DNA of 64,000 nucleotides from Oscillospiraceae bacterium (GTDB taxonomy: Bacteria; Bacillota; Clostridia; Oscillospirales; Ruminococcaceae): contig JALEJQ010000015.1 in NCBI GenBank assembly GCA_022769565.1, positions 1 through 64,000 of the forward strand, in the 5' to 3' direction. The translations under genes and the position numbers were made by a program. Below are positions 29,525-38,407 of the stretch, piece after piece. How positions within the stretch are numbered: the first letter of the stretch is position 1; the number at the start of each line of letters is the position of its first letter. The notes under the pieces are model-generated. The model worked only from the letters and a program-made list of their open reading frames with translations. It did not search any database and was not told the origin of the DNA.

Positions 29525-29833
29525 TTATAAGTCTGCCGGTTTATTTTTCATAGATTTAAAGTAGTCCACCAATCTAATGACCATTTCCTGCTCCTGCTCG
29601 TTAAGTTCGGTTATATCAAGTTTTATTCCATCGTCAAGGCTTAGAAGATAATCGGTAGAAACTCCGAAAATTTTTGCAAGCTCCACAAGGTAGATACTTG
29701 ACGGCGTTGACAAAGACATTTCCCATGAATTGACCGCATTTCTCGAAACGCATAACCGCTTGGCAAGCTGGCTTTGGGTCATACCGCTTTTTTCACGGAG
29801 TTCTTTTATGCGCTCTGCAATAAAAAGTATCAT
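29525..29833 (-). CDS. XRE-family transcriptional regulator
   Basis: A 102-residue protein with a Cro/C1-type helix-turn-helix at about 8-62 (RIKELREKSGMTQSQLAKRLCVSRNAVNSWEMSLSTPS) and a short helical C-terminal part (70-100, ITELNEQEQEMVIRLVDYF) likely for dimerisation. AAAGGGGGCAGG precedes the ATG. It is divergent from the first BspA-like gene with 178 bp between, containing AT-rich palindromes such as ATCATTAATGAT, so autoregulation and control of that gene are plausible. Confidence 0.9.
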   Translation of the reverse strand: MILFIAERIKELREKSGMTQSQLAKRLCVSRNAVNSWEMSLSTPSSIYLVELAKIFGVSTDYLLSLDDGIKLDITELNEQEQEMVIRLVDYFKSMKNKPADL

Positions 29834-29908
29834 TTTCCTGCCCCCTTTTGTTTATTATACATCTCCTGTAATGATATATTAATATCTATCAGTATTATAA
29901 CTTTTATA

Positions 29909-29957
29909 ATCATTAATGATAATAATACTTGACAAGGTAATACATATATGATACAAT
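29909..29957 (+). promoter_or_regulatory. Promoter of BspA-like gene 1 with adjacent palindrome
   Basis: TTGACA (29929-29934), 17 bp, TACAAT (29952-29957). The palindrome ATCATTAATGAT (29909-29920) lies just upstream, and another TAATGAT half-site is at 29869-29875 near the XRE start; both are candidate XRE operators. Confidence 0.72.
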
Positions 29958-30011
29958 AAAAACGTTAGCTAACACGCATATATCATTAAAAATACAAAAG
30001 GAGTAAAAGCA

Positions 30012-31589
30012 ATGAGATGTAAAAAAATTATTTCCGCAGCGCTTGCGGCAACGCTTGTGCTTGGCACATTGGCTGCACCTTCCGGTGTAAAGCCAATTCC
30101 CGGCGTTCTTACTGCCGATGCAGAGGAATATGTCTTTTTTATAGACAACATAACCAACTTGACCGCAGTACCGGGAAACAATAATGTTTTGCTTAAGTGG
30201 GATCCATATGAAGGAGCGAGCAAATACTCAGTAAACTATGGTCTGGCAGGTCAGGATACAGCCTTGTTCCAAAGCGTGACCGAAACATCATGTAATGTTA
30301 CAGGTCTTGAAAGCGGCACTGCTTATGATTTTACAATTATAGCATACAACAGCAGCAATTCATGGATAGCTTGGGCATCCAAAGAAAAAGTCTTTACCAA
30401 GGGCGCCAAAACGACCAAAAATGAAGACTCAAAAGACACCAAAAGCAATGATACCAAGACCTCCAAAAATGCTTCTTCAAAAGATTTTGTAATAAAGACC
30501 GACAAGGAAGGCAAAAAATACGTTGCGTCATATAAAGGCAAGGGCGGAAAAGTAACTATACCTTCCACCGTTGACTATATCGGCGAAAAAGCATTTGCCC
30601 AAAATCAGAAAATTACAGAAGTCGTTTTTCCGTCCAATTGCAGTTTTGTAGATAACTTCGCTTTCCAGGGTTGCCTTAAGCTCGAAAAAGTTGTTTTTGA
30701 AGGAGACGCATCCTTCAACGCACAAGTCTTTGACTGTTGTATAAGCCTGAAAAGCGTTGAAGTCGGCGGAAGCGTTTACGATGCTATAAATACCGGTGCC
30801 TTTGCACACTGCCAGTCGCTTGAAACTTTTTCCGTTAAAAAGAACGAAAAGGAATTCTGGATAGGACCTAATGCGTTTTATGATTGCTATTCGCTGAAAT
30901 CTGTTGATATACCCGATAAATGCGCCGGCATTTACGGCAAGGCTTTTCTGAACTGCACAAGTCTTGAAAAAATAACAATACCTGCAAAGACAGAAGTTAT
31001 TTTCAATGACAACTTCGGTTCAGACCATTTTGGCTTTTTCAACGGTGCCAAAACAGAAGATGACTACTTGAGCAATAAATTCTATACAGCAAAAGCAGAC
31101 GGAAAAACCTCTGTATATCTGGATTTCTATTCTACATCAGGAGGTTATGACTCCGATATTGACGGCTTATACTACAATTGCAAAAAGTTCACCCCCAAAA
31201 AGCTGACAATGACCGTTACCAAAGGCTCGGACGCTGAAAAGTATGCGAAGAAATACGGCATTGACTATAAATATGATTCATCCGCATCTTCCTCTTCCGC
31301 AAAGCTTGCCGCTCCGACAAACTTTAAGGTAAAAAAGAAGTCTGCCTCAAGCATAACTCTGTCATGGGACGCAGTTGAAGGTGCAGACGGATATACCGTA
31401 TATCTTTACAACTCTGAGACAGGAAAATATGAAAAATACAAAACAGTAAAAGGCGCACAATGTACTGTCAGCGGTCTCAAAAAAGGAACCACATATAAAT
31501 TAAAAGTCGTTGCTCTTGACAAAGTAAACGGAAAATATCAAAAAGGAACTATATCTAAACCTGTTTCTGTTAAAACTAAAAACAAGTAA
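30012..31589 (+). CDS. BspA-like secreted protein: Fn3 - LRR_5 - Fn3 (paralogue 1)
   Basis: A 525-residue exported protein. It has a signal peptide (about 1-35), a fibronectin type III domain (about 45-128), a Lys/Thr/Asn/Asp-rich linker, a block of BspA-type leucine-rich repeats (about 155-400, with the GEKAFAQNQKITEVVFPSNCSFVDNFAF style unit), a Ser-rich linker and a second Fn3 (about 435-522). BspA proteins bind host or bacterial surfaces or polysaccharides. No sortase motif or membrane anchor is seen, so it may be secreted or held by wall interactions. Its codon choice is more AT-rich than paralogue 2. Confidence 0.88.
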   Translation: MRCKKIISAALAATLVLGTLAAPSGVKPIPGVLTADAEEYVFFIDNITNLTAVPGNNNVLLKWDPYEGASKYSVNYGLAGQDTALFQSVTETSCNVTGLESGTAYDFTIIAYNSSNSWIAWASKEKVFTKGAKTTKNEDSKDTKSNDTKTSKNASSKDFVIKTDKEGKKYVASYKGKGGKVTIPSTVDYIGEKAFAQNQKITEVVFPSNCSFVDNFAFQGCLKLEKVVFEGDASFNAQVFDCCISLKSVEVGGSVYDAINTGAFAHCQSLETFSVKKNEKEFWIGPNAFYDCYSLKSVDIPDKCAGIYGKAFLNCTSLEKITIPAKTEVIFNDNFGSDHFGFFNGAKTEDDYLSNKFYTAKADGKTSVYLDFYSTSGGYDSDIDGLYYNCKKFTPKKLTMTVTKGSDAEKYAKKYGIDYKYDSSASSSSAKLAAPTNFKVKKKSASSITLSWDAVEGADGYTVYLYNSETGKYEKYKTVKGAQCTVSGLKKGTTYKLKVVALDKVNGKYQKGTISKPVSVKTKNK

Positions 31590-31612
31590 AAATATTAAAT
31601 TGCATAATATAA

Positions 31613-31650
31613 TAAAAAGAGGATGCATTTAAAATGCGCCTCTTTTTTAT
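31613..31650 (+). terminator. Terminator after BspA-like gene 1
   Basis: AAGAGG...CCTCTT stem (31617-31644) followed by TTTTTT. Confidence 0.88.
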
Positions 31651-31667
31651 TATATTATTTGCCTGTA

Positions 31668-31718
31668 GAATTTTATTTCTTTTATTTTACAAGAATTTTA
31701 TTTCTTTTATTTTACAAT
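31668..31718. repeat. Tandem 25-bp direct repeat upstream of BspA-like gene 2
   Basis: AGAATTTTATTTCTTTTATT followed by TTACA is present twice in direct tandem, ending just before the -35 box of the next promoter. AT-rich, so it could be an UP-element-like or regulator-binding stretch, or simple slippage. Confidence 0.75.
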
Positions 31719-31720
31719 AG

Positions 31721-31749
31721 TTGACACTTTTGTTTGCAAGTGCTATAAT
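31721..31749 (+). promoter_or_regulatory. Consensus promoter of BspA-like gene 2
   Basis: TTGACA (31721-31726), 17 bp, TATAAT (31744-31749): a perfect sigma-A promoter, predicting strong expression. Confidence 0.9.
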
Positions 31750-31833
31750 ATATACGGGATCATTGGACAAAGCGGTTTTTAGCCGATTTGTTATTTAATG
31801 GTATTTCAAAGATTATGATAAAGGAGAACTATT

Positions 31834-33351
31834 ATGCAAGCAAAAAAACTTATCTCAGCAGCCCTTGCCGCAATGCTGGCAGTGGGTACATTTGCCGTAA
31901 TTCCTTCGGAAACCGGCCTTTCCACAGCAATTGTTTCCGAAGCTGACACCAGTGCTACTCTTTCCGACTTTAAGGCAACTCCCGGAAACCGCAGCGTTAC
32001 TCTCTCATGGACAAGATTGTACAACGCATATGCGTACAGCGTTTATTACCGCAAAAGCGGTGATACCGAATGGAAATCCTACAAGACCAGCACCACACCC
32101 GGATGCATAATTACAGGTCTCGATCCCGATACAAGCTATGATTTTGAAGTTATCGCCTATGACAGAGATTACAACCTCCTCGCTTACGGCTTTGCTTATG
32201 ATGTAACGCCTTCAAGCAAGAACAACACCAGCGAAAACGGCTTCGTTATCTCCACAGACAGCGACGGTCTGAAATATGTTGCTTCCTACAAGGGCTCGGG
32301 CGGAGATATTGTTATCCCCTCAAACGTAAGCTATATCGGCGAAGAGGCTTTCATGGAAAACACATCCATCACCTCCGTTACCATTCCTTCAAAGTGTACC
32401 TCTATCGGTAATGCCGCATTCAAAGACTGCATAAAGCTCAAAAAGGTAATAGTTGAAAGCAATGTTTCTGTATCCGCAGATGCATTTTCTTACTGCTTCA
32501 GCCTTGAAAGCGTTGAATTCAAAAAGAGCGTAAGAGGTATCGGCGAATACGCATTCCTCCAGTGCCAGGGACTTAAGAAGCTCAGTATTGCCGAAGGCAG
32601 CAGCAATTTCACTATATACGCATCTGCTTTCCGCGGCTGTATCTCCCTTGAAACCGTAAAACTCCCCAAGAACTGCGCAAAGATCTGCCCTCTCGCATTC
32701 CTTAACTGCTTCAGCCTCAGAGAGATCACCGTTCCCTCCACAACAAAGTTTGAATACAGCGGCGACAATGCTCACATCGGCTATTTCTACGCCGGAAAGA
32801 CCGCTGCCAATGCCTGGGACGAAAAATATTACTTCGGCAAGGCAGACAACAAGACCTCCGTTTACTACGAAACACTCAGCAAGAACCCCGTTACAAATAA
32901 CTTCGTTCAGCTCGGTGTTCTCTACTACGGCATCAAGAAATACACTCCCGCAAAGGTAACAATGGTAGTAACAAAAGGCTCCGATGCTGAAAAGTACGCT
33001 AAGAAGTACGATATTACTTATAAATACGCTTCCGGCGGCTCCTCCTCTTCTTCTTCAAGCAAGCTTGCCGCTCCCGAGAATTTCAGAGCGACCAAGAAGA
33101 CAACAACAAGCATCAGCCTTGCATGGGACGCTGTTGACGGCGCTGACGCTTACGCAGTATATATGTACAACTCCAAGACAGGCAAGTATGAAAAGTACAA
33201 GACTGTACAGGGTGCAAAGTGTACTGTAAGCGGTCTTACCAAGGGTACAAAATACAAGTTCAAGGTTTACGCTCTTAATAAGGTAAACGGAAAATACCGG
33301 ACAGGAAACGCTTCCGACATTCTTACCGTTTCCACAAAATCCGCACAGTAA
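31834..33351 (+). CDS. BspA-like secreted protein: Fn3 - LRR_5 - Fn3 (paralogue 2)
   Basis: A 505-residue protein with the same order as the preceding gene: signal peptide (1-30), Fn3 (about 40-125), BspA-type LRRs (about 140-385, e.g. SYIGEEAFMENTSITSV), a Ser-rich linker and a terminal Fn3 (420-503). The C-terminal 90 residues are the most alike between the two. Its codon use favours C-ending codons as in highly expressed genes and it has the stronger promoter. A tandem duplication followed by divergence explains the pair. Anchor to the cell is not evident. Confidence 0.88.
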   Translation: MQAKKLISAALAAMLAVGTFAVIPSETGLSTAIVSEADTSATLSDFKATPGNRSVTLSWTRLYNAYAYSVYYRKSGDTEWKSYKTSTTPGCIITGLDPDTSYDFEVIAYDRDYNLLAYGFAYDVTPSSKNNTSENGFVISTDSDGLKYVASYKGSGGDIVIPSNVSYIGEEAFMENTSITSVTIPSKCTSIGNAAFKDCIKLKKVIVESNVSVSADAFSYCFSLESVEFKKSVRGIGEYAFLQCQGLKKLSIAEGSSNFTIYASAFRGCISLETVKLPKNCAKICPLAFLNCFSLREITVPSTTKFEYSGDNAHIGYFYAGKTAANAWDEKYYFGKADNKTSVYYETLSKNPVTNNFVQLGVLYYGIKKYTPAKVTMVVTKGSDAEKYAKKYDITYKYASGGSSSSSSSKLAAPENFRATKKTTTSISLAWDAVDGADAYAVYMYNSKTGKYEKYKTVQGAKCTVSGLTKGTKYKFKVYALNKVNGKYRTGNASDILTVSTKSAQ

Positions 33352-33368
33352 GCTGCAAATAATAAATA

Positions 33369-33411
33369 ACAAAACCCTCTTTCCGCACAAGCTGTGGAAA
33401 GAGGGTTTTTG
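33369..33411. terminator. Bidirectional terminator between BspA-like gene 2 and aspS
   Basis: AAACCCTCTTTCC/GGAAAGAGGGTTT stem with T-runs on both strands, between convergent genes. Confidence 0.9.
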
Positions 33412-33432
33412 CTGTGTATAAGAAAATTCCGA

Positions 33433-35214
33433 TTATTCTTCTTCCTTTTTGGTAACAGCAATGCCGAGAATATCAAGGCTTTCCTTGTCAACAACGGCAG
33501 GGCAGGAGGACATAAGCTCGGAAGCGTTCTGTACCTTGGGGAATGCAGTAACATCTCTCAGGCTGTCTGCGCCGCACATTATCATTGCAAGACGGTCAAG
33601 ACCGATACCCATACCGCCGTGTGGAGCTGCGCCGTACTTGTAAGCGTCAACAAGGAAGCCAAACTTTGCGTCTATTTCCTCGTCGGTAAGTCCAAGGGCT
33701 TCAAACATCTTCTGCTGAAGCTCATAATCGGTGATACGGATAGAACCGCTGGAAAGCTCCGTGCCGTTAAGCACAAGGTCGTAAGCCTTTGCAAAGACCT
33801 TTTCGGGCGCTGTATCAAGATACTGCAGGCACTCGTCCATAGGCATTGTGAATGGGTGGTGCATTGCGTCCCAGTGCTGTGTTTCCTCGTTCCATTCAAA
33901 GAAGGGGAACTCGGTTATCCACAGGAAATTGTACTTGCCCTCGGGGATAAGGTCAAGCTGCTTTGCGACCTTAAGACGGAGTGCACCCAGAGTAGGCAGT
34001 ACCACCTTGTTTTTGTCTGCAACGATAAGCACAACATCGCCCTTTTCTGCGCCTACAGCGTTAAGAACGGCTTTAAGCTCATCCTCGGACATAAACTTGG
34101 AGAAGGAGCAGGAAGGAGCGTCCTCTACCCAGCGGACATAAGCAAGTCCCTTTGCGCCGATACCCTTTACATACTCGGTCAGCTTGTCGATCTCCTTTCT
34201 TGTAAGAACGGCAGCGGCATTCTTGGCTGTGATCGCTCTTACGGAGCCGCCGTTTTCAATTGCAGAGGTGAACACGCCGAAGCCGCAGTCCTTGACAGTA
34301 TCGGAAATATCAACTATCTCCATACCGAAGCGTGTATCGGGCTTGTCGGAGCCGTAACGGTTCATAGCGTCGGTGTAGGTAAGTCTTGGCAGGGGAACGG
34401 GAATATCAATGCCCATTACTTCCTTGAACTCACGCTGAACAAAGCCCTCAGCCATTTTCATAATATCCTCAACGTCAACAAAGGACATTTCAAGGTCTAT
34501 CTGGGTAAATTCGGGCTGTCTGTCTGCTCTGAGATCCTCGTCACGGAAGCAGCGTGCAAGCTGGATATAGCGGTCAAAGCCTGCTATCATAAGGAGCTGC
34601 TTGTATATCTGGGGGGACTGGGGCAGAGCGTAGAACTTGCCGGGGTGAACTCTTGAGGGAACAAGGTAGTCTCTTGCGCCCTCGGGAGTGGATTTTATCA
34701 TCATAGGAGTTTCGATTTCGATAAAGCCGTTTTCCGCAAAGTAATCTCTTGCGACTTTAGCTATCTTGCTGCGCTTGATAATGTTGTCCTGCAGCTTTTT
34801 GCGGCGCAGGTCAAGGTAACGGTACTTTAAGCGAAGCTCCTCGTTGGTGTTGGTGTTATCAACAATTTCAAAAGGAGGTGTCTGTGCCTTTGCAAGGATA
34901 CGCAGGTCATCAACGAATATCTCAACGTGACCCGTAGCTATCTTGTCGTTAACGCTTTCACGCTCTCTAACCTCGCCCTTTGCCATTACAACATACTCGG
35001 AATGGCAGGAAGCAGCCTTTTCAAAGACCGTTTTATCCGTTGTTTCGTTGAAGGTAAGCTGAACAACGCCCGTTCTGTCACGGAGAACGATAAAAATGAT
35101 GCCTCCCTTGTTTCTTACGGTATCAACATAGCCGCCGACCGTAACCGTTTCGCCTGCATTAAGCACCTCGCCGCAGTAATGTGTGCGGTGAAGGCCTGCC
35201 ATTGTGTCTGCCAT
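33433..35214 (-). CDS. aspS: Aspartyl-tRNA synthetase
   Basis: A 593-residue class II synthetase of the bacterial type. It has an N-terminal OB-fold anticodon domain (1-105), the catalytic core with FRDEDLRADRQPEFTQIDLEMSF (motif 2) and GGMGIGLDRLAM (motif 3), and the inserted GAD domain (about 290-420). It charges tRNA-Asp. Last gene of a four-gene run started by hisS and preceded by a T-box; a strong terminator follows. Confidence 0.96.
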   Translation of the reverse strand: MADTMAGLHRTHYCGEVLNAGETVTVGGYVDTVRNKGGIIFIVLRDRTGVVQLTFNETTDKTVFEKAASCHSEYVVMAKGEVRERESVNDKIATGHVEIFVDDLRILAKAQTPPFEIVDNTNTNEELRLKYRYLDLRRKKLQDNIIKRSKIAKVARDYFAENGFIEIETPMMIKSTPEGARDYLVPSRVHPGKFYALPQSPQIYKQLLMIAGFDRYIQLARCFRDEDLRADRQPEFTQIDLEMSFVDVEDIMKMAEGFVQREFKEVMGIDIPVPLPRLTYTDAMNRYGSDKPDTRFGMEIVDISDTVKDCGFGVFTSAIENGGSVRAITAKNAAAVLTRKEIDKLTEYVKGIGAKGLAYVRWVEDAPSCSFSKFMSEDELKAVLNAVGAEKGDVVLIVADKNKVVLPTLGALRLKVAKQLDLIPEGKYNFLWITEFPFFEWNEETQHWDAMHHPFTMPMDECLQYLDTAPEKVFAKAYDLVLNGTELSSGSIRITDYELQQKMFEALGLTDEEIDAKFGFLVDAYKYGAAPHGGMGIGLDRLAMIMCGADSLRDVTAFPKVQNASELMSSCPAVVDKESLDILGIAVTKKEEE

Positions 35215-35239
35215 TTTAATTACTTCCTTTCAATATATT

Positions 35240-35746
35240 TTATTTGATAAATTTTACATCATAATCGCCGCTGTCGTTATTAAAGAAATATACATCGGTG
35301 GTATAATTGCTGCCTTTTGTACCGTAACGGCACATAAATTCGGCTTTCCTGTAACTGCCGTCATACCAGTATTCCGCAGGTATTTCATCGGCGCTTTTTC
35401 CGCTGAAATAGGTCATAGACTTTATCTCGCCGCCGATACAGCTGCGGCAGAAATCCTCGGAAGCCTCAATTCCCGTGATATAAAGGGTATGGCACGCGCC
35501 TTCCTGAAAAGCGTACACCTTTTTATAACGCTCAAACACGGTATTTTCGGGAAAATCCACCGAAAAGACCTGCTCAAGCTCTTTAATGCGGCTTTTTGTG
35601 AAGATGCGCCAACTTGCATATGAATTGTTAAACATAACGACTGCCGGGACTGCAAAAATCAGCACAAGCAAAACTGCGGCAAGCCATTTCTGCCTTGAGG
35701 CTCTCTTTTTCCGCTTTATTTCAGCTTCGTCGATTTCTTCACACAT
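35240..35746 (-). CDS. Unknown single-helix membrane protein
   Basis: A 168-residue protein with a basic cytoplasmic N-terminus (KRKKRASRQKW), one membrane helix (about 22-42) and an extracytoplasmic domain containing two Cys residues (FCRSC) and ending in VYFFNNDSGDYDVKFIK. No family recognised. The ATG at 35746 is preferred over a TTG 14 codons upstream, which would overlap the upstream gene; AAAGGACGGG precedes it. Located between hisS and aspS in the same direction, so probably co-transcribed. Confidence 0.65.
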   Translation of the reverse strand: MCEEIDEAEIKRKKRASRQKWLAAVLLVLIFAVPAVVMFNNSYASWRIFTKSRIKELEQVFSVDFPENTVFERYKKVYAFQEGACHTLYITGIEASEDFCRSCIGGEIKSMTYFSGKSADEIPAEYWYDGSYRKAEFMCRYGTKGSNYTTDVYFFNNDSGDYDVKFIK

Positions 35747-35762
35747 TACGGAACCCGTCCTT

Positions 35763-36392
35763 TTATAGTTCAAGGTCAAATTCTTCAAAAACTTTATCGG
35801 TAAGCACTTTCAGCTTTTCGTCCTTGCATCTTTCGGAAATTTGCTTTATGATACGAAAAGCCTGGGTAAAATGAGGGTCTGTCTCCAGTTTGTATTCAAC
35901 AAGATCCTTTTCGGGCATAGCCTTGAATATTTTCGTCAGCCCTTCGTCCTCGTTCATCTTACCCTCGGACAGACCACCGATTATTTCCCTGAAACGTTCC
36001 AGAAAAGCCGCCGCTTCTTTGTTTGCCTTATTCACTTTCAATTCATGCACCGCAGTTTTGCGCTGAATGATCGGCATAAGTTTAAATACATAGGGCATGG
36101 GCAGCTTTTTCAGCGTACCGTTTTTCATCATCAATGCTGCTATCCAGAATATTGCTCTTGTTCCAAGTCCGTCGAGAAGCTCCGTGTTGTCAATAAGCGA
36201 AACAACGTCTGCAATTATCCGCCCGTCGGTATCGCCGTATTTTTCGTCAAGCCATTCAAAGGCACCCTCAACGTCGTTTCTTTGGTGAACGTTGCCCTCC
36301 GAAAGAAAATCTATCACCTCGTCGGTACGTCCCTCAAAAACCACCTCATCGCCTGCTGTTATAATCAAAAGTTTCGCCTGCTGTTCATACAT
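35763..36392 (-). CDS. Unknown soluble protein in the hisS-aspS operon
   Basis: A 209-residue, mostly helical, acidic protein without signal peptide or membrane helices. It contains TAGDEVVFEGRTDEVIDFL near the start, then predicted helices to the end. No motif recognised. The ATG at 36392 fits GGGAGAG eleven bases upstream better than the GTG at 36404. It starts 47 bp after the hisS stop and ends 16 bp before the next gene, in a tight cluster. Confidence 0.62.
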   Translation of the reverse strand: MYEQQAKLLIITAGDEVVFEGRTDEVIDFLSEGNVHQRNDVEGAFEWLDEKYGDTDGRIIADVVSLIDNTELLDGLGTRAIFWIAALMMKNGTLKKLPMPYVFKLMPIIQRKTAVHELKVNKANKEAAAFLERFREIIGGLSEGKMNEDEGLTKIFKAMPEKDLVEYKLETDPHFTQAFRIIKQISERCKDEKLKVLTDKVFEEFDLEL

Positions 36393-36438
36393 AGAAGCAA
36401 TCACTCTCCCATTTTAAAGGGTTTTCGTCAATGTATTG

Positions 36439-37779
36439 TTATATCCCATTTCCCATACTGAAATCGTCAAGGGTTCCGCTGAACATATTGGCAACGGCAA
36501 CGTTGGAAAAATCGTCAACGAATTTATCACCGAGAGAAATTTCCGTCTGCTCGCCCGTAGCCATATTTTTCAGCATTGCCTTTCCGCTTTCTATTTCATT
36601 GCTGCCGAGAACAATTGCAAAGGCTGCACCTATCTTGTCGGCATACTTCATCTGCGCCTTCAGACCTCTGCCCACCGTATCAAATTCAACATAGAATCCC
36701 TCGGAACGCAGCTTATCCACAAGCACCGCCGCCTTTGTCTGAGCGTCCTCGTCCATTGATGCGATATAAAGGTCGCACTTCTTATCGGGGATATACTGCG
36801 CACCCTTGCTGTCCATTGTAAGGATAAGGCGCTCAATGCCCATTGCAAAGCCGAGAGCAGGAGTGGGGTTTCCGCCTATCTGCTCGATAAGGCCGTCATA
36901 ACGTCCGCCGCCGCATACCGTACCCTGTGCGCCAATGTCCTTTGTAACAAACTCAAACACGGTCTTTGTATAGTAATCAAGACCTCTTACAATGTGTGGG
37001 TCAACGGTATAGCCGATACCCATTTCGCCCAGCAGCCTTTTCAGCTTTTCAAAGTGGGCGCTGCAGTCCTCGCAGAGAAAATCCAGTATAAGAGGAGCGT
37101 CCTTGGCAATATCCTGACAAATAGGGCTTTTGCAGTCCAGTATACGCATGGGATTTCTTTCAAGTCTGTCAAGGCAGGTTGGGCAAAGCTCATCCTTTCT
37201 TGCGCTGAAATACTCTTTGAGTGCCTTGTGGTACTCCGCACGGCACTTGGGACAGCCGATAGAGTTTATCATAAGCTCAACGTTGTCGATACCAAGTCTG
37301 TCCAGTATCTTTGCCACCATAGCGATGACCTCTGCGTCCGCACCTGCGTCGGCGCTGCCGTACATCTCGGCGCCGAACTGGTGGAACTCACGAAGCCTGC
37401 CCTTCTGCACCTTTTCGTGACGGAAGCAGGATATTATATAAAACACCTTCAAGGGCAAAGCGCTGTTGAGCAAACCGTTCTCCACAACAGCTCTCGCCGC
37501 ACCTGCGGTACCCTCGGGGCGGAGGGTGAACTCTCCGCTGTCCTTTCCGTTGTCACGGCTCTTTGCGGTAACGGTGTACATTTCCTTCTGTACAACGTCC
37601 GTAGTATCTCCCACGCTTCTTTTAAACAGCGCAGTATTTTCAAATGTGGGGAAACGTATCTCCTTAAAGCCGCAGCACTCAGCTGTTTCGGCGGCTATTC
37701 TTTCAATGGTATGCCACTTATAAACCTCCGTAGGAGCAACGTCTTTGGTTCCGTTTGGTCTTTGTGCTATCAATTCCAC
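36439..37779 (-). CDS. hisS: Histidyl-tRNA synthetase
   Basis: A 446-residue class II synthetase that charges tRNA-His. Visible are the RPEGTAGAARAVVENG motif 2 region, the histidine-binding segments GLDYYTKTVFEF and GGGRYDGL, GFAMGIERL (motif 3) and the C-terminal anticodon-binding domain (about 345-440). A four-Cys group in CRAEYH...CPTCLDRL...CQDI...CEDC (about 185-245) suggests a zinc-binding insertion. The start is a GTG with GGGAAGGA ten bases before; a TGA lies three codons upstream, excluding longer frames. Controlled by the T-box directly upstream. Confidence 0.95.
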   Translation of the reverse strand: MELIAQRPNGTKDVAPTEVYKWHTIERIAAETAECCGFKEIRFPTFENTALFKRSVGDTTDVVQKEMYTVTAKSRDNGKDSGEFTLRPEGTAGAARAVVENGLLNSALPLKVFYIISCFRHEKVQKGRLREFHQFGAEMYGSADAGADAEVIAMVAKILDRLGIDNVELMINSIGCPKCRAEYHKALKEYFSARKDELCPTCLDRLERNPMRILDCKSPICQDIAKDAPLILDFLCEDCSAHFEKLKRLLGEMGIGYTVDPHIVRGLDYYTKTVFEFVTKDIGAQGTVCGGGRYDGLIEQIGGNPTPALGFAMGIERLILTMDSKGAQYIPDKKCDLYIASMDEDAQTKAAVLVDKLRSEGFYVEFDTVGRGLKAQMKYADKIGAAFAIVLGSNEIESGKAMLKNMATGEQTEISLGDKFVDDFSNVAVANMFSGTLDDFSMGNGI

Positions 37780-37795
37780 TAATACTCATTCCTTC

Positions 37796-38036
37796 CCTAT
37801 AAAAATAAAAAGCCGTCCTTGCTTTCAAACAAGGGACGACTGATACATCGCGGTGCCACCCTGATTCGGCAAAGCATAAGACCGCTTCGCCCTCATTGGC
37901 TTTAACGCAGCAAACGTCCGTGTTTTATCGCACGGAAGCTCGGGAGTGTCCTTCGTTTACGGCTCGCAGACAGTTTCACCTTACCCTGTCCTCTCTAAAG
38001 CGGAAGCCCTCACTACTCTCTCCGTCACAGCTTATA
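37796..38036 (-). promoter_or_regulatory. T-box leader controlling hisS
   Basis: The minus strand carries the invariant T-box sequence AGGGTGGCACCGCG (37852-37865), followed by a terminator stem GTCGTCCCTTG/CAAGGACGGC with TTTTT. Upstream is a long stem I region that opens with GAGAGAGTAGTGAGGG. A CAC in AAGGACACTCCC is the likely His specifier codon, matching the first downstream gene. T-boxes let uncharged tRNA prevent termination. Confidence 0.93.
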
Positions 38037-38042
38037 TATAAT

Positions 38043-38071
38043 AATATAACTCAAATATTTCTGCTTGTCAA
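38043..38071 (-). promoter_or_regulatory. Promoter of the T-box/hisS operon
   Basis: TTGACA (38066-38071), 17 bp, TATATT (38043-38048) on the minus strand, immediately before the T-box leader. Confidence 0.88.
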
Positions 38072-38094
38072 GTAGGAAACAAAGCTTTTTTTAA

Positions 38095-38262
38095 ATTCGG
38101 AATTCGGAATGCGTAATTCGGAATTATATTGAATTTGAAATGTGGAGAGTGGAATGTGGAATTATGGTATCGTCTGCGGCGATGTATTTTAAAATTCGTG
38201 AGCGCAGCGAACACCATAATTATTCATTATTCACTATTCATTTTTCATTATTCATTTTTTAT
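38095..38262. repeat. Low-complexity intergenic repeats (AATTCGGAATT and TTATTCATT units)
   Basis: Contains repeated AATTCGGAAT units at 38095-38130, GTGGA(G/A)(A/T)GTGGAAT units at 38140-38162, and TTATTCATTATTCA units at 38218-38260. No gene is visible. A further AATTCGGAATT copy lies at 45253-45266. Probably decayed or small mobile repeats. Confidence 0.6.
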
Positions 38263-38332
38263 GTAGGGGACGGGTCTCCCGTCCCGTTTACAACAAATTC
38301 GGTTAAATCGGGACGGGAAACCCGTCCCCTAC
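38263..38332. repeat. GC-rich inverted repeat (GTAGGGGACGGG family C)
   Basis: Two 24-bp arms (38263-38286 and 38309-38332) are inverted copies with one mismatch, and each arm is itself palindromic (GGGACGGG...CCCGTCCC). A half copy (ACGGGAACCCGTCCCCTAC) is at 45352-45370. Confidence 0.8.
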
Positions 38333-38407
38333 ACAAAAGAACATAATTGAAAGCAAACCAGCGGATATGGAATCCGCCCTTACGAAGAAAAATTCAATGA
38401 AATGACG

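Noticed and set aside
31668-31718. CRISPR-like repeat
   Set aside because: Two adjacent copies with no spacer between them; it is a tandem duplication. No CRISPR array exists in the window.
29525-33351. Prophage or integrative element suggested by the XRE regulator
   Set aside because: No integrase, portal, terminase or relaxase gene is near; the regulator stands alone beside surface-protein genes.
33394-34656. 420-codon plus-strand open frame
   Set aside because: Fully antisense to aspS, which has all class II motifs; no ribosome site and no recognisable domain.
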